NCBI GenBank assembly: GCA_007134725.1
Contig: SLKF01000232.1
Span: 1-5,570 of the forward strand
Reading direction: 5' to 3'
Source: Clostridiales bacterium
GTDB lineage: Bacteria; Bacillota; Clostridia; Peptostreptococcales; T1SED10-28
Length of the DNA: 5,570 nt
Each line of letters starts with the position of its first letter. Positions within the stretch are counted from its first letter, which is position 1. A program made the position numbers and the translations under genes. A model generated the notes under the pieces. That model saw only the letters and a list, made by a program, of their open reading frames with translations. It was not told the origin of the DNA and made no database searches. Positions 1 through 5,570 of the stretch are shown piece by piece.

Positions 1-1256
1 GTTTCACTTGCTTCCAACCAAACCTTTTTATAATCCCGGGGATCCAGCCACTCTCCTTCTTCTATTCCCTCTTTTTCAGGGTCCGGAGATTCTCCCGGTA
101 TCGTGATCGATTGGCCTATAAAAATGTGCTCCGGATTTTGAATCCGGTTGGCAATCAGTACATCTTCCAAGGTAACTTCAAAATTCGATGCAATTCTTTG
201 AAGACTGTCTCCCGACTTTACTGTATATGCTTGGTCCGGTGTGGGTTTAGGAGCCGGTGCTGGATCCCTTGTTGGTGTTGGATCTGGTGTTGGCTTTGGT
301 GCCGGATCCGTTATTGGCGTCGGATCTGGTGTTGGATTTGGTGTTGGCTTGGTGCCCGATTCTTGATTAGGGTCTGGGCTGGGGGCTGCTTCAACCCCTT
401 TGGGAAGATATAACCGCTGTCCTACCTTAATCACATTCAGATTCTCAAGATCATTGATATCCACTAAAACCTTTACCGAAATTCCGTATTGATCTGCAAT
501 ACCGTACAATGTTTCTCCCCGCTGAACAATATGCACGCCACCAATTTCAGCTCCGAAAATCATCTCCGATATGGTCACAAATTCATACCCCCGGGCTTTA
601 AGTTCTTTAATAATGCTCGGCAGGGCTGCTGCCGTATTTACCGCCTCATAGTTTACATGGAGCACTACAATGGCTCCCGGTTTCATTTCTCTGATCACCT
701 GATCATAAATGGCCTTGGGAGAAGGCCCCTCCCAATCCCGAGGATCAATGGTCCACTGAATGGTATAGGGATAGCCGGCTTTTTCTAAAAGATTTAGAAC
801 TTCCTGGTTAAAGGAACCAAAGGGCACACGAAAAATCCTACCGATATCTACACCGGTTACCTCTTTTGCCGCCTTCTCTGTTAAACGGATTTCCTTAAGG
901 ACCTCCTCGGAGGAGATTTCCGTAAGTCGTTGGTGACTGTAAGAATGATTGGCCAGCTCATGACCTTCCTTTACCACTCGTCGCGCCTGTGTCGGATTTT
1001 GCTCTATGGCCTTTCCATTTAAGAAGAATGTGGCGACGATCTCATGGGCTCCCAGCACATCCAATACCTTGGAGGTATTTACCGGATCGTATCCATCATC
1101 AAAGGTCAAGGCAACCTGCAACTTATCTACAGGACCTCTTCGAATCACCTCCGAAGCTGCATGAATAGGCACCGGTGATAAGGCCATAACCAAGGCTATA
1201 CTGAGAATCAGTGGAAGAATCTTCTCCCTAAATACTGGTTTTCGATTTCCTTTCAT
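1..1256 (-). CDS. Secreted polysaccharide (peptidoglycan) deacetylase with two LysM domains, 3'-truncated by window edge
   Basis: I translated the minus strand from ATG at 1256: 418 codons are open and no stop occurs before the window ends, so the C-terminus is missing. Residues 1-33 form a signal peptide (basic start, hydrophobic core about 14-30, cleavage near I-H-A/A-S). Residues about 46-233 are a NodB/CE4 domain with every motif: TFDDG 51-55 (catalytic base and metal Asp), HSYSH 104-108 (metal His pair), RVPFG 143-147, DPRDW 171-175 and the late LH at 199-200. LysM1 covers about 241-285 (VHIVQRGETLYGIA start), a Pro/Thr/Asp linker about 286-343, and LysM2 about 344-387 (YTVKSGDSLQRIA start). 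CE4 enzymes remove N-acetyl groups from GlcNAc or MurNAc; LysM binds GlcNAc-containing glycans, so a wall-bound peptidoglycan deacetylase is inferred. This would affect lysozyme resistance or wall maturation, but a sporulation role cannot be told from sequence. An RBS-like AAAGGGGG (1264-1271) lies 7 nt before the ATG. The gene diverges from the dUTPase-like gene. Confidence 0.93.
   Translation of the reverse strand, partial: MKGNRKPVFREKILPLILSIALVMALSPVPIHAASEVIRRGPVDKLQVALTFDDGYDPVNTSKVLDVLGAHEIVATFFLNGKAIEQNPTQARRVVKEGHELANHSYSHQRLTEISSEEVLKEIRLTEKAAKEVTGVDIGRIFRVPFGSFNQEVLNLLEKAGYPYTIQWTIDPRDWEGPSPKAIYDQVIREMKPGAIVVLHVNYEAVNTAAALPSIIKELKARGYEFVTISEMIFGAEIGGVHIVQRGETLYGIADQYGISVKVLVDINDLENLNVIKVGQRLYLPKGVEAAPSPDPNQESGTKPTPNPTPDPTPITDPAPKPTPDPTPTRDPAPAPKPTPDQAYTVKSGDSLQRIASNFEVTLEDVLIANRIQNPEHIFIGQSITIPGESPDPEKEGIEEGEWLDPRDYKKVWLEASE
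234..350 (-). repeat. Pro-Thr-Asp repeat linker between the two LysM domains
   Basis: This is a low-complexity, in-frame stretch of the deacetylase gene (about residues 303-341) built on the pattern PTPDPTP / DPAPKPTP. At DNA level it is a degenerate series of CCAACACCAGATCC-like units. It separates LysM1 from LysM2 and is typical of flexible, extended wall-spanning linkers. No frameshift is seen through it. The reverse complement gives a spurious Trp/Cys-rich reading frame. Confidence 0.85.
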
Positions 1257-1330
1257 AATATATCCCCCTTTATTATTAAAGACTCCAATGATTTGCATTT
1301 GGTTTCATTAATCCTTCCTATCGATTATTT

Positions 1331-1346
1331 TTTCACAAAATTTCAC
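1331..1346 (+). repeat. Two TTTCAC direct repeats, 10-bp phase
   Basis: TTTCAC occurs at 1331-1336 and again at 1341-1346, exactly one helical turn apart, ending 7 bp before the -35 element of the plus-strand promoter and in the leader or promoter zone of the divergent deacetylase gene. The position suits an activator or repressor site, but the repeat is short and AT-rich, so chance is quite possible. Confidence 0.25.
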
Positions 1347-1353
1347 TTTTAGG

Positions 1354-1382
1354 TATACAAAACCGAATAATCCCGCTATAAT
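1354..1382 (+). promoter_or_regulatory. SigA-type promoter of the dUTPase-like gene
   Basis: The -35 TATACA (1354-1359, 4 of 6 to TTGACA) is separated by 17 bp from a consensus -10 TATAAT (1377-1382). A start site near 1389 would give a leader of about 40 nt before ATG 1432. Spacing and the perfect -10 make this convincing, though it is not experimentally known. Confidence 0.7.
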
Positions 1383-1400
1383 ACTTATAGTTGGTTATAG
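1376..1400 (+). promoter_or_regulatory. Possible operator: CTATAA/TTATAG repeats over the -10 and start site
   Basis: CTATAA (1376-1381) and TTATAG (1385-1390) form a perfect 6-3-6 inverted repeat overlapping the -10 box. A second TTATAG follows at 1395-1400, 10 bp after the first. A repressor bound here would block RNA polymerase. The half site overlaps TATAAT itself, so part of the symmetry may be a by-product of the promoter sequence. Confidence 0.3.
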
Positions 1401-1417
1401 TACCAGGTGATAATTAT

Positions 1418-1423
1418 AAGGAG
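1418..1423 (+). promoter_or_regulatory. Ribosome binding site AAGGAG fixing start at 1432
   Basis: AAGGAG lies 8 nt before ATG 1432. The in-frame GTG at 1423 overlaps this Shine-Dalgarno sequence and has no site of its own, so ATG 1432 is the start. Confidence 0.85.
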
Positions 1424-1431
1424 TGATAAAA

Positions 1432-1959
1432 ATGGAATTAATTGATCTGTTTAAAATTCAAGACTATATGGAAAAGGAAATTCAAGGATCCGCAAATATT
1501 CCCGAGGATGCCTTGGGAGAGGAAAACACCTTCGACCTTCGATTCTTAGCCCTGCAGGTAAAAACCGGAGAGCTGGCCAATCTGACAAAATGTTATAAAT
1601 ACAATGCCAAGACCCCGGAAATTTCCGAGGAAAAACTGTTTTTCAGAGCCTTGGATGCTTTTCAACTGCTCTTATCCCTTGGCAATGTTCATCAGCTGAA
1701 TTTCATCAATATGGACGCCCTTACGGCGGTTCCCAAGGAAGAGAATCAAATCAAAACCTTTTCTGCTATTTTTGACGGAATCACAAAGCTTCGGGATGTT
1801 CTTCGGGCAGGGGATTATTATCACGCCCTGAACCTGTACATCCATCTGTTTGCCCAGTATATTTATTTGGCCCAACAATTGAACATCGATTTCGAAAAGA
1901 TTTATCAGTACTTCCTGTCCCGTTTCGAAGTACTTGAGCCTCTTTCGGAAAAAAACTGA
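1432..1959 (+). CDS. dUTPase-fold (all-alpha, dimeric dUTPase/dCTPase family) protein, probably catalytically degenerate
   Basis: The product is a 175-aa soluble protein without signal or membrane segments. Residues about 36-58 (FDLRFLALQVKTGELAN then CYKY) and 69-84 (ending LLLSLG) resemble the two metal-binding helices of the dimeric dUTPase family of the all-alpha NTP pyrophosphatases, which hydrolyse dUTP to dUMP and pyrophosphate. The family signature is ExxE, about 25 residues, then ExxD. Here the aligned residues are K44-T-G-E47 and R72-A-L-D75: E47 and D75 are kept at the normal spacing, but the first Glu of each pair is Lys or Arg. The usual C-terminal Y..KN..N..RQ-like motif is also absent; the chain ends in EPLSEKN. 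I infer that it cannot bind Mg2+ in the usual way and may be a pseudoenzyme or have another role. Own promoter and RBS; no terminator is visible after the stop. The family call rests on motif recognition by eye. Confidence 0.72.
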   Translation: MELIDLFKIQDYMEKEIQGSANIPEDALGEENTFDLRFLALQVKTGELANLTKCYKYNAKTPEISEEKLFFRALDAFQLLLSLGNVHQLNFINMDALTAVPKEENQIKTFSAIFDGITKLRDVLRAGDYYHALNLYIHLFAQYIYLAQQLNIDFEKIYQYFLSRFEVLEPLSEKN

Positions 1960-1983
1960 TTAATTGCACTTTTTGTTATCCTA

Positions 1984-2013
1984 TTGTCAATCCCCGGCAA
2001 CATGGGGTATACT
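1984..2013 (+). promoter_or_regulatory. SigA-type promoter of the AceTr transporter gene
   Basis: The -35 TTGTCA (1984-1989, 5 of 6) and -10 TATACT (2008-2013, 5 of 6) are separated by 18 bp. The predicted start near 2020 leaves a leader of about 95 nt. The spacer contains CCCC (1992-1995) and GGGG (2004-2007), a weak inverted repeat. Confidence 0.65.
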
Positions 2014-2020
2014 TATTATG

Positions 2021-2033
2021 TCAACCAAGTTGA
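2021..2033 (+). promoter_or_regulatory. Inverted repeat TCAAC-CAA-GTTGA at the predicted start site
   Basis: The repeat is a perfect 5-3-5 inverted repeat, extendable to 8 bp per arm with one G-T mismatch (2018-2036). It lies immediately downstream of the -10 TATACT, a typical repressor position, and could regulate the transporter gene. The regulator is unknown. Confidence 0.4.
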
Positions 2034-2080
2034 TATTTCTTAATGAAGGTTTGTACTAATGATGCTTTTATAAAAATTAT

Positions 2081-2096
2081 GATATCTTAAGATATC
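2081..2096 (+). promoter_or_regulatory. Perfect 16-bp palindrome GATATCTTAAGATATC in the transporter leader
   Basis: The sequence equals its own reverse complement over 16 bp and ends 6 nt before the GAGG ribosome binding site (2103-2106; 8 nt before ATG 2115). As DNA it could be a dimer-binding operator; as RNA it can form a 6-bp stem with a UUAA loop next to the RBS. Which of the two applies, if either, is not decidable here. Confidence 0.45.
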
Positions 2097-2114
2097 GAAA
2101 GCGAGGAATTATTT

Positions 2115-2789
2115 ATGAGTCAAGTTAATCAAGTCAAGCAATGGTCCAATCCCACCCCGGCAGGTCTGGTAGCCCTAGCCATCGCCTGTTTCGGTTTTTT
2201 CGCCCTACTAACAGGGAGAGTAACCGGTGCGGCGGTACCCCTACTGGGAATCTGGCTGATTGGAGGATTCGTGGTTCAGATCGTCGTAGCCATTGTGGAC
2301 CTTAAGGGCGGAAACACCACCGGAGGAAACACCTTCCTGTTTTTCAGCGCATTTTTCATGCTGGTCGGTGGACTGGAAATGCTGTTTAAATTTCAAATGG
2401 CCAACAACAACATCTTGCTGGATACTCGAATCGACGGATGGGCCTGGATGGTACTGACCATTGTGATTCTTCTGTGGACCCCGGCATTTTTGAAAACGCC
2501 CCTGGTTCTTAGTTTAATCGTCTTTGCCTTAAATATTGCACTGCCCTTTATCACCTTAATCGATTTACAGGTCTTATCGTCGGATTTCGCCTTCATCCCC
2601 GCCTACGCCCTATTGGTAGCGGGAATCCTGGGAATTTATCTATCCGCGGCGATCATTGTGAACAGTGCCTTTGGCCGGGAAGTTTACCCGATGCCCGGTC
2701 CCATATTAAAAGACCGAACCGAAGCTGCCACTCAAAAACCGGCCGCTGTTAAAACAGCAGAAGACAAAAAGGCTGCAAGCATCGCCTAA
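2115..2789 (+). CDS. Acetate/succinate-type transporter, AceTr (GPR1/FUN34/YaaH, SatP) family
   Basis: The product is a 224-aa integral membrane protein. Residues 12-18 read NPTPAGL, matching the family's N-terminal NPxPxGL signature. Six hydrophobic segments are visible at about 17-36, 38-61, 73-93, 109-125, 129-152 and 160-185. Between TM2 and TM3, D62-L-K-G-G-N-T-T-G-G-N-T-F aligns with the E-Y-K-x-G-N-T-F-G loop of E. coli SatP, with Glu changed to Asp and the first Phe to Thr. The last helix, with GIYLSAAIIV and then FGREVYPMPGP, matches the conserved family C-terminus. The family moves acetate, succinate and related short carboxylates across the cytoplasmic membrane; substrate here is inferred. 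After residue 200 comes an unusual Ala/Lys-rich, probably disordered tail. GAGG (2103-2106) supports the start. The gene has a strong own promoter, two palindromes in its leader and a terminator after it, so it is probably monocistronic. Confidence 0.88.
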   Translation: MSQVNQVKQWSNPTPAGLVALAIACFGFFALLTGRVTGAAVPLLGIWLIGGFVVQIVVAIVDLKGGNTTGGNTFLFFSAFFMLVGGLEMLFKFQMANNNILLDTRIDGWAWMVLTIVILLWTPAFLKTPLVLSLIVFALNIALPFITLIDLQVLSSDFAFIPAYALLVAGILGIYLSAAIIVNSAFGREVYPMPGPILKDRTEAATQKPAAVKTAEDKKAASIA

Positions 2790-2790
2790 C

Positions 2791-2870
2791 CGGTGTTTGC
2801 ATTGCATCAACGGCGTTCGTATTGCATAACCGGTGTTTGTATTGCATCATCGGTATTTGCAGCGTTGCTA
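2791..2870 (+). repeat. Four degenerate 20-bp tandem repeats just after the transporter stop codon
   Basis: Units at 2791-2810, 2811-2830, 2831-2850 and 2851-2870 keep an exact 20-bp period, each starting CGG and containing TTTG/TTCG and, except the last, ATTGCAT. Units 1 and 3 match at 18 of 20 positions, units 1 and 2 at 15, and units 1 and 4 at 13. The preceding 20 bp (2771-2790), which hold the last codons and the stop, match unit 1 at about 11 of 20, including GCAT and GC. The array sits in the 3' untranslated region between stop and terminator. Confidence 0.8.
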
Positions 2871-2877
2871 AGAATCA

Positions 2878-2937
2878 AAAGAGGACCGGAATATTCTGCC
2901 GTTATGGCAGCAATATTCCGGTCCTCTTTATTTTTTT
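2878..2937 (+). terminator. Long-stem rho-independent terminator of the transporter gene
   Basis: An 18-bp perfect stem (2878-2895 with 2912-2929, AAAGAGGACCGGAATATT and its complement) encloses a second hairpin CTGCC-GTTAT-GGCAG (2896-2910) with one unpaired C at 2911. It is followed by A and seven T (2931-2937). On the minus strand the stem is followed only by TTTTGATT, so it may stop transcription of the convergent penicillin-binding protein gene too, but less surely. No other terminator for that gene is seen. Confidence 0.92.
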
Positions 2938-3045
2938 CAATTCAATATTTTATTCTTTCCTGATCATTATATACTTCTTTTCAAATCATTTACTGCTTCT
3001 TTTAAAGTCGCTGGTCACCACTCTTCAGTCCCTTTTCCAATTCTT

Positions 3046-5460
3046 TTAATCCATCGGAAGCTGATACTCATAGTCCCGCGGTGTGATCCCATCATGCTCT
3101 TGAGGATCGTATGGCTCCGGTCGCACAAAGTATACCCGTTCTTCTAAGAACATGGGTAAATGGAACCATCGGGGTCGCTCTCCACTGCTTCGGTGTACAT
3201 GAACAGAAACATGGGATTCGCAGTGCTCTGTGGGCTCCGTCCCTTCAATAAAGAGCTCGGTGATCACCTGGGAACCTCTGGGGTCCCGCTCGCAAAGATC
3301 CGTGGGAAGCATCCCGGAAATCCGGCATACGTCCACATCAATGATGTTTCCCGGACGGGAAAATTCCCGGTTCTCGTAGCCCTCCAGCTCATGAATCCGT
3401 CCCATTACCTTGGACCAAAGCCGTGCCGATACCACACTGCTGCTTCCAAGGGATTCCCCTCGGTCATAACCCATCCAGGTGGCCCCGGAAAGATAGGGGG
3501 TATAGCCCACAAACCAGGCATCTTTCTGATCCTGGGAGGTTCCGGTCTTCCCTGCCACGGGAATGCCCTCATTATTCGGCCGAATAGCCGCCTGCCATCC
3601 GTAACCTTCGTTGGCCGGGGTTACGGCATGTTGCATCATATCCGTAAGAAGATAGGCCACATCCTGCTCTACGATCCTTCGGTCCCATTCTCCGGATCCG
3701 ATCTTTCCTCGCTGATCCAGCAGTACATTTCCGGAACTGTCCTCCACATGGGTAAAGGAAACCAACTCCTTGTATACCCCTCGATTGGCAATGGCATTAA
3801 AAGCCCGATTCATCGTATAGGGGGAGGCATTTCCCGAACCCAGTACCGTGGAATAATCATAGGTATGGTGCTCAATCCCAAAATCATTCAGATACTGCTT
3901 CATTACCGCGATGGAACCATCCACCGTAGGGGAAAGCTCATCCAACAGCTTCGTAGCGCTGACATTGCTGGAAATCGACAAGGCCTCCCGAAGATTAATC
4001 AGGCCTAAATATCCTGTATCTCCCACATTTTGGGGGTGTCGCTTTTCCGGATTATTAAAATCAAAGTACACCGGCAGATCGTCCACTACACTGGCTACGG
4101 TGTGCTCATTGTCCAGGGCCGGCAAAAATGCGGCTAAGGGCTTGATGGAAGATCCCACGGGTCGTCCCGTACCCACCGCTCGATTAAAGGTCCGACTGCC
4201 CTCGGTCTCTCTGCCTCCGATTAAGGCTTTGATCTCTCCCGTATAGGGATTGGAAACGATCATGGCCCCTTGGGGCTGTACATTTCCGTATTCGTCCCGA
4301 AGGAGATTTCCCTCACTGTCCCGAAGACTGGGAGGAAAATTATCGGGATTTTCAAACTCTTCCTCCAGGATATTCTGCATTTCCTGATCCAACGTGCTGT
4401 AAATTTGGATTCCTCCCGTACTGATCTTCTGCCGGGCCTCATCGATGCTCATGCCCTCTTCTACAAAGGCCTCGATCACATCTTCCCGGATCAGCTCTGC
4501 AAAATGAGCCGAAACATCGCTGCCGTCAAACCGGCTGGGATTGATCCGTTCATGAAGGGTTTCCCCGGCTGCCAGGGCTTGATCGTATTCCTCCTGGCTG
4601 ATGTATTCATTTCGAAGCATCTGACCCAGTACCACCCGATATCGGGGTACCGTCCGCTCATCAAATATAATGGTGTATTCCTGATAATTTCCGTAAACAA
4701 TATACTCCTCCAATGCCTCATCCGAGGGAATAAAACGAATGGGGGAATATCTTGAAGGATGTTGGGTTATCCCTGCTATCATTGCGCTCTCCACCAGATC
4801 CAATTCGCTGACGGGTTTTGAAAAATAGGCCTGGGATGCGGCTTCCACTCCGTGGTTTTGCCCGCCTAAATTAATGGTATTGAGATAAGCCTCCAGGATT
4901 TTCTCCTTGGACAGCTGACTCTCGATCTCTTTGGCATAGTAGGCATCCTGTACTTTTCGGCTTAGGGTCTGGTCGTGAGTAAGATACACGTTCTTGGCCA
5001 GTTGCTGGGTGATGGTGCTGCCTCCCTGCCTGGAACCCGTGGTGATGTTTCGCCAGGCGGAGCCCACAATTCTTCGGTAATCCAGCCCGCTGTGCTCCCA
5101 AAAACGTTCATCCTCCACAGCCACAATGGCCTCCTGCAGGGTTTTCGGAATGTTTCCCAGGGGTACAATGATTCTCTTTTCCTCTTTCCCGATAACCTCC
5201 AGCTGCTCTCCCCGGTTGTCATAGATGACCGAGTTTTTCTCGATGTAGTCATAGATATTTCTTGCCCGGATCTCCGGCGTATCGTTCAATATATTTAAGA
5301 CCCAAAGCAGGCCTAACACTCCGCTTATTACAACCAAAATCGCTACAATAATGCTCAGCATCTTCATTCCGTAAAGCAGGGTCTCTTTTTTACTGGTTCT
5401 GGGTCTTTTCCCTCCGGTGCTAGGGTTATTTTCCTCTTCCCGGTAATGCTCTCTATTCAT
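3046..5460 (-). CDS. Bifunctional class A penicillin-binding protein (PBP1A type; peptidoglycan glycosyltransferase/transpeptidase)
   Basis: The product is an 804-aa membrane-anchored enzyme that polymerises lipid II into glycan strands and crosslinks the stem peptides outside the membrane. A short basic/acidic cytoplasmic tail (1-31) precedes one TM helix (about 33-58). The GT51 domain (about 80-240) shows E116-D-E-R-F-W-E-H-S-G-L-D127 with catalytic Glu116, GGSTITQQLAKN 146-157 and the KEKILEAYLN motif 185-194. The transpeptidase domain (about 395-690) has SxxK at S437-S-I-K440 (acyl-enzyme Ser437), SxN at S497-S-N499 and KTGT at 638-641. All catalytic motifs are intact. The C-terminal part (about 705-804) holds Cys712, Cys723 and Cys747 around a GTEPTEHC segment and a charged, Pro-rich end. 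Start 5460 is chosen over the in-frame ATG at 5481 because AGGAGG lies 6 nt before it. Such genes are often named ponA or mrcA; I assign no symbol. The gene is monocistronic within the window and convergent with the transporter gene. Confidence 0.96.
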   Translation of the reverse strand: MNREHYREEENNPSTGGKRPRTSKKETLLYGMKMLSIIVAILVVISGVLGLLWVLNILNDTPEIRARNIYDYIEKNSVIYDNRGEQLEVIGKEEKRIIVPLGNIPKTLQEAIVAVEDERFWEHSGLDYRRIVGSAWRNITTGSRQGGSTITQQLAKNVYLTHDQTLSRKVQDAYYAKEIESQLSKEKILEAYLNTINLGGQNHGVEAASQAYFSKPVSELDLVESAMIAGITQHPSRYSPIRFIPSDEALEEYIVYGNYQEYTIIFDERTVPRYRVVLGQMLRNEYISQEEYDQALAAGETLHERINPSRFDGSDVSAHFAELIREDVIEAFVEEGMSIDEARQKISTGGIQIYSTLDQEMQNILEEEFENPDNFPPSLRDSEGNLLRDEYGNVQPQGAMIVSNPYTGEIKALIGGRETEGSRTFNRAVGTGRPVGSSIKPLAAFLPALDNEHTVASVVDDLPVYFDFNNPEKRHPQNVGDTGYLGLINLREALSISSNVSATKLLDELSPTVDGSIAVMKQYLNDFGIEHHTYDYSTVLGSGNASPYTMNRAFNAIANRGVYKELVSFTHVEDSSGNVLLDQRGKIGSGEWDRRIVEQDVAYLLTDMMQHAVTPANEGYGWQAAIRPNNEGIPVAGKTGTSQDQKDAWFVGYTPYLSGATWMGYDRGESLGSSSVVSARLWSKVMGRIHELEGYENREFSRPGNIIDVDVCRISGMLPTDLCERDPRGSQVITELFIEGTEPTEHCESHVSVHVHRSSGERPRWFHLPMFLEERVYFVRPEPYDPQEHDGITPRDYEYQLPMD

Positions 5461-5466
5461 TTTTCT

Positions 5467-5472
5467 CCTCCT
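5467..5472 (-). promoter_or_regulatory. Ribosome binding site AGGAGG fixing the PBP start at 5460
   Basis: A consensus AGGAGG on the minus strand lies 6 nt before ATG 5460. It falls inside the reading frame that would begin at ATG 5481, which has only a weak AGGA upstream, so the shorter product is preferred. Confidence 0.85.
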
Positions 5473-5528
5473 GAATTCCATTCTCGATTCCTATAATATC
5501 CCTAATTTATTTCTTATCCTAATATTTA

Positions 5529-5537
5529 AGTATACCA
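5529..5537 (-). promoter_or_regulatory. Likely extended -10 promoter of the penicillin-binding protein gene
   Basis: The minus strand reads TGG-TATACT (5537 to 5529), a TGn extended -10 with 5 of 6 matches to TATAAT. The best -35 at 17 bp spacing is ATTACT (3 of 6), weak as expected for extended -10 promoters. The predicted start near 5522 gives a leader of about 60 nt. Confidence 0.5.
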
Positions 5538-5570
5538 TATTTACTGTGGAAAGTAATCAGAAAAGAGGGA

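Noticed and set aside
111..413. Trp/Cys-rich 100-codon plus-strand frame
   Set aside because: Its composition is just the complement of the Pro/Thr linker repeat of the deacetylase gene on the other strand.
1257..1420. Minus-strand promoter for the deacetylase gene
   Set aside because: Candidates such as TATACC and TAATAA were examined, but none has a credible -35 at proper spacing, so no promoter is called. A different sigma factor is possible but not shown.
1423..1431. GTG start three codons upstream for the dUTPase-like gene
   Set aside because: The GTG overlaps the AAGGAG ribosome binding site that is correctly spaced for ATG 1432.
2787..2940. Stop-codon readthrough of the transporter into an open in-frame extension
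   Set aside because: The frame after TAA stays open for some 50 codons, but it crosses the terminator stem and the family's conserved end is already complete, so this is most likely chance.
2938..3045. Possible small gene or gene remnant between the terminator and the PBP stop
   Set aside because: Both strands are interrupted by stops in short order and no RBS-start pair or conserved motif is visible. I see nothing supportable in this AT-rich stretch.
2822..3049. 75-codon plus-strand frame after the transporter
   Set aside because: It runs through the tandem repeats and the terminator hairpin, has no RBS and resembles no known protein.
3160..4008. 282-codon plus-strand open frame
   Set aside because: It lies wholly antisense to the penicillin-binding protein gene, which has intact GT51 and transpeptidase motifs. 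The plus-strand product shows no recognisable domain and has no good RBS.
5461..5481. ATG start seven codons upstream for the penicillin-binding protein
   Set aside because: The consensus AGGAGG lies within this extension and is spaced for ATG 5460; the upstream ATG has only a weak site.

Overview
The window looks like chromosomal DNA of a low-to-mid GC Gram-positive anaerobe, most likely a member of the Clostridia. The evidence is the strong AGGAGG/AAGGAG-type ribosome binding sites, SigA-like promoters, a bifunctional class A penicillin-binding protein with a Cys-containing C-terminal region, a secreted NodB-type deacetylase with LysM domains, and an all-alpha (dimeric) dUTPase-fold protein. 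Genus cannot be fixed from the sequence alone. I see no mobile element, CRISPR array, tRNA or rRNA, and no clear sign of recent transfer.

Layout, left to right. (1) Positions 1-1256, minus strand: 3'-truncated gene for a secreted polysaccharide deacetylase (signal peptide, NodB domain, LysM, Pro/Thr linker, second LysM) that runs off the left edge. (2) 1257-1431: divergent intergenic region with a good plus-strand SigA promoter and several helically phased short repeats. (3) 1432-1959, plus: a 175-aa dUTPase-fold protein in which two of the four expected acidic metal ligands are replaced by basic residues. This is probably a pseudoenzyme and is the most interesting item here. (4) 1960-2114: intergenic region with a strong promoter, a leader of about 95 nt and two small palindromes. 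(5) 2115-2789, plus: a six-TM acetate/succinate-type transporter of the AceTr (GPR1/FUN34/YaaH, SatP) family. (6) 2790-3045: exact 20-bp-period degenerate tandem repeats, then a long-stemmed rho-independent terminator, then about 110 bp with nothing recognisable. (7) 3046-5460, minus: class A penicillin-binding protein (glycosyltransferase plus transpeptidase), convergent with the transporter. (8) 5461-5570: its RBS and a likely extended -10 promoter.

The two minus-strand genes both act on peptidoglycan outside the membrane: one polymerises and crosslinks it, the other is predicted to remove N-acetyl groups from it. They are separated by about 1.8 kb with opposite-strand genes between, so they are not one operon. 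The dUTPase-like and transporter genes are co-directional but each has its own promoter. No terminator is visible between them, so readthrough is possible. Apart from the degenerate dUTPase-like protein and the small repeats, this is ordinary chromosomal sequence, and I found no convincing multi-gene novel system.
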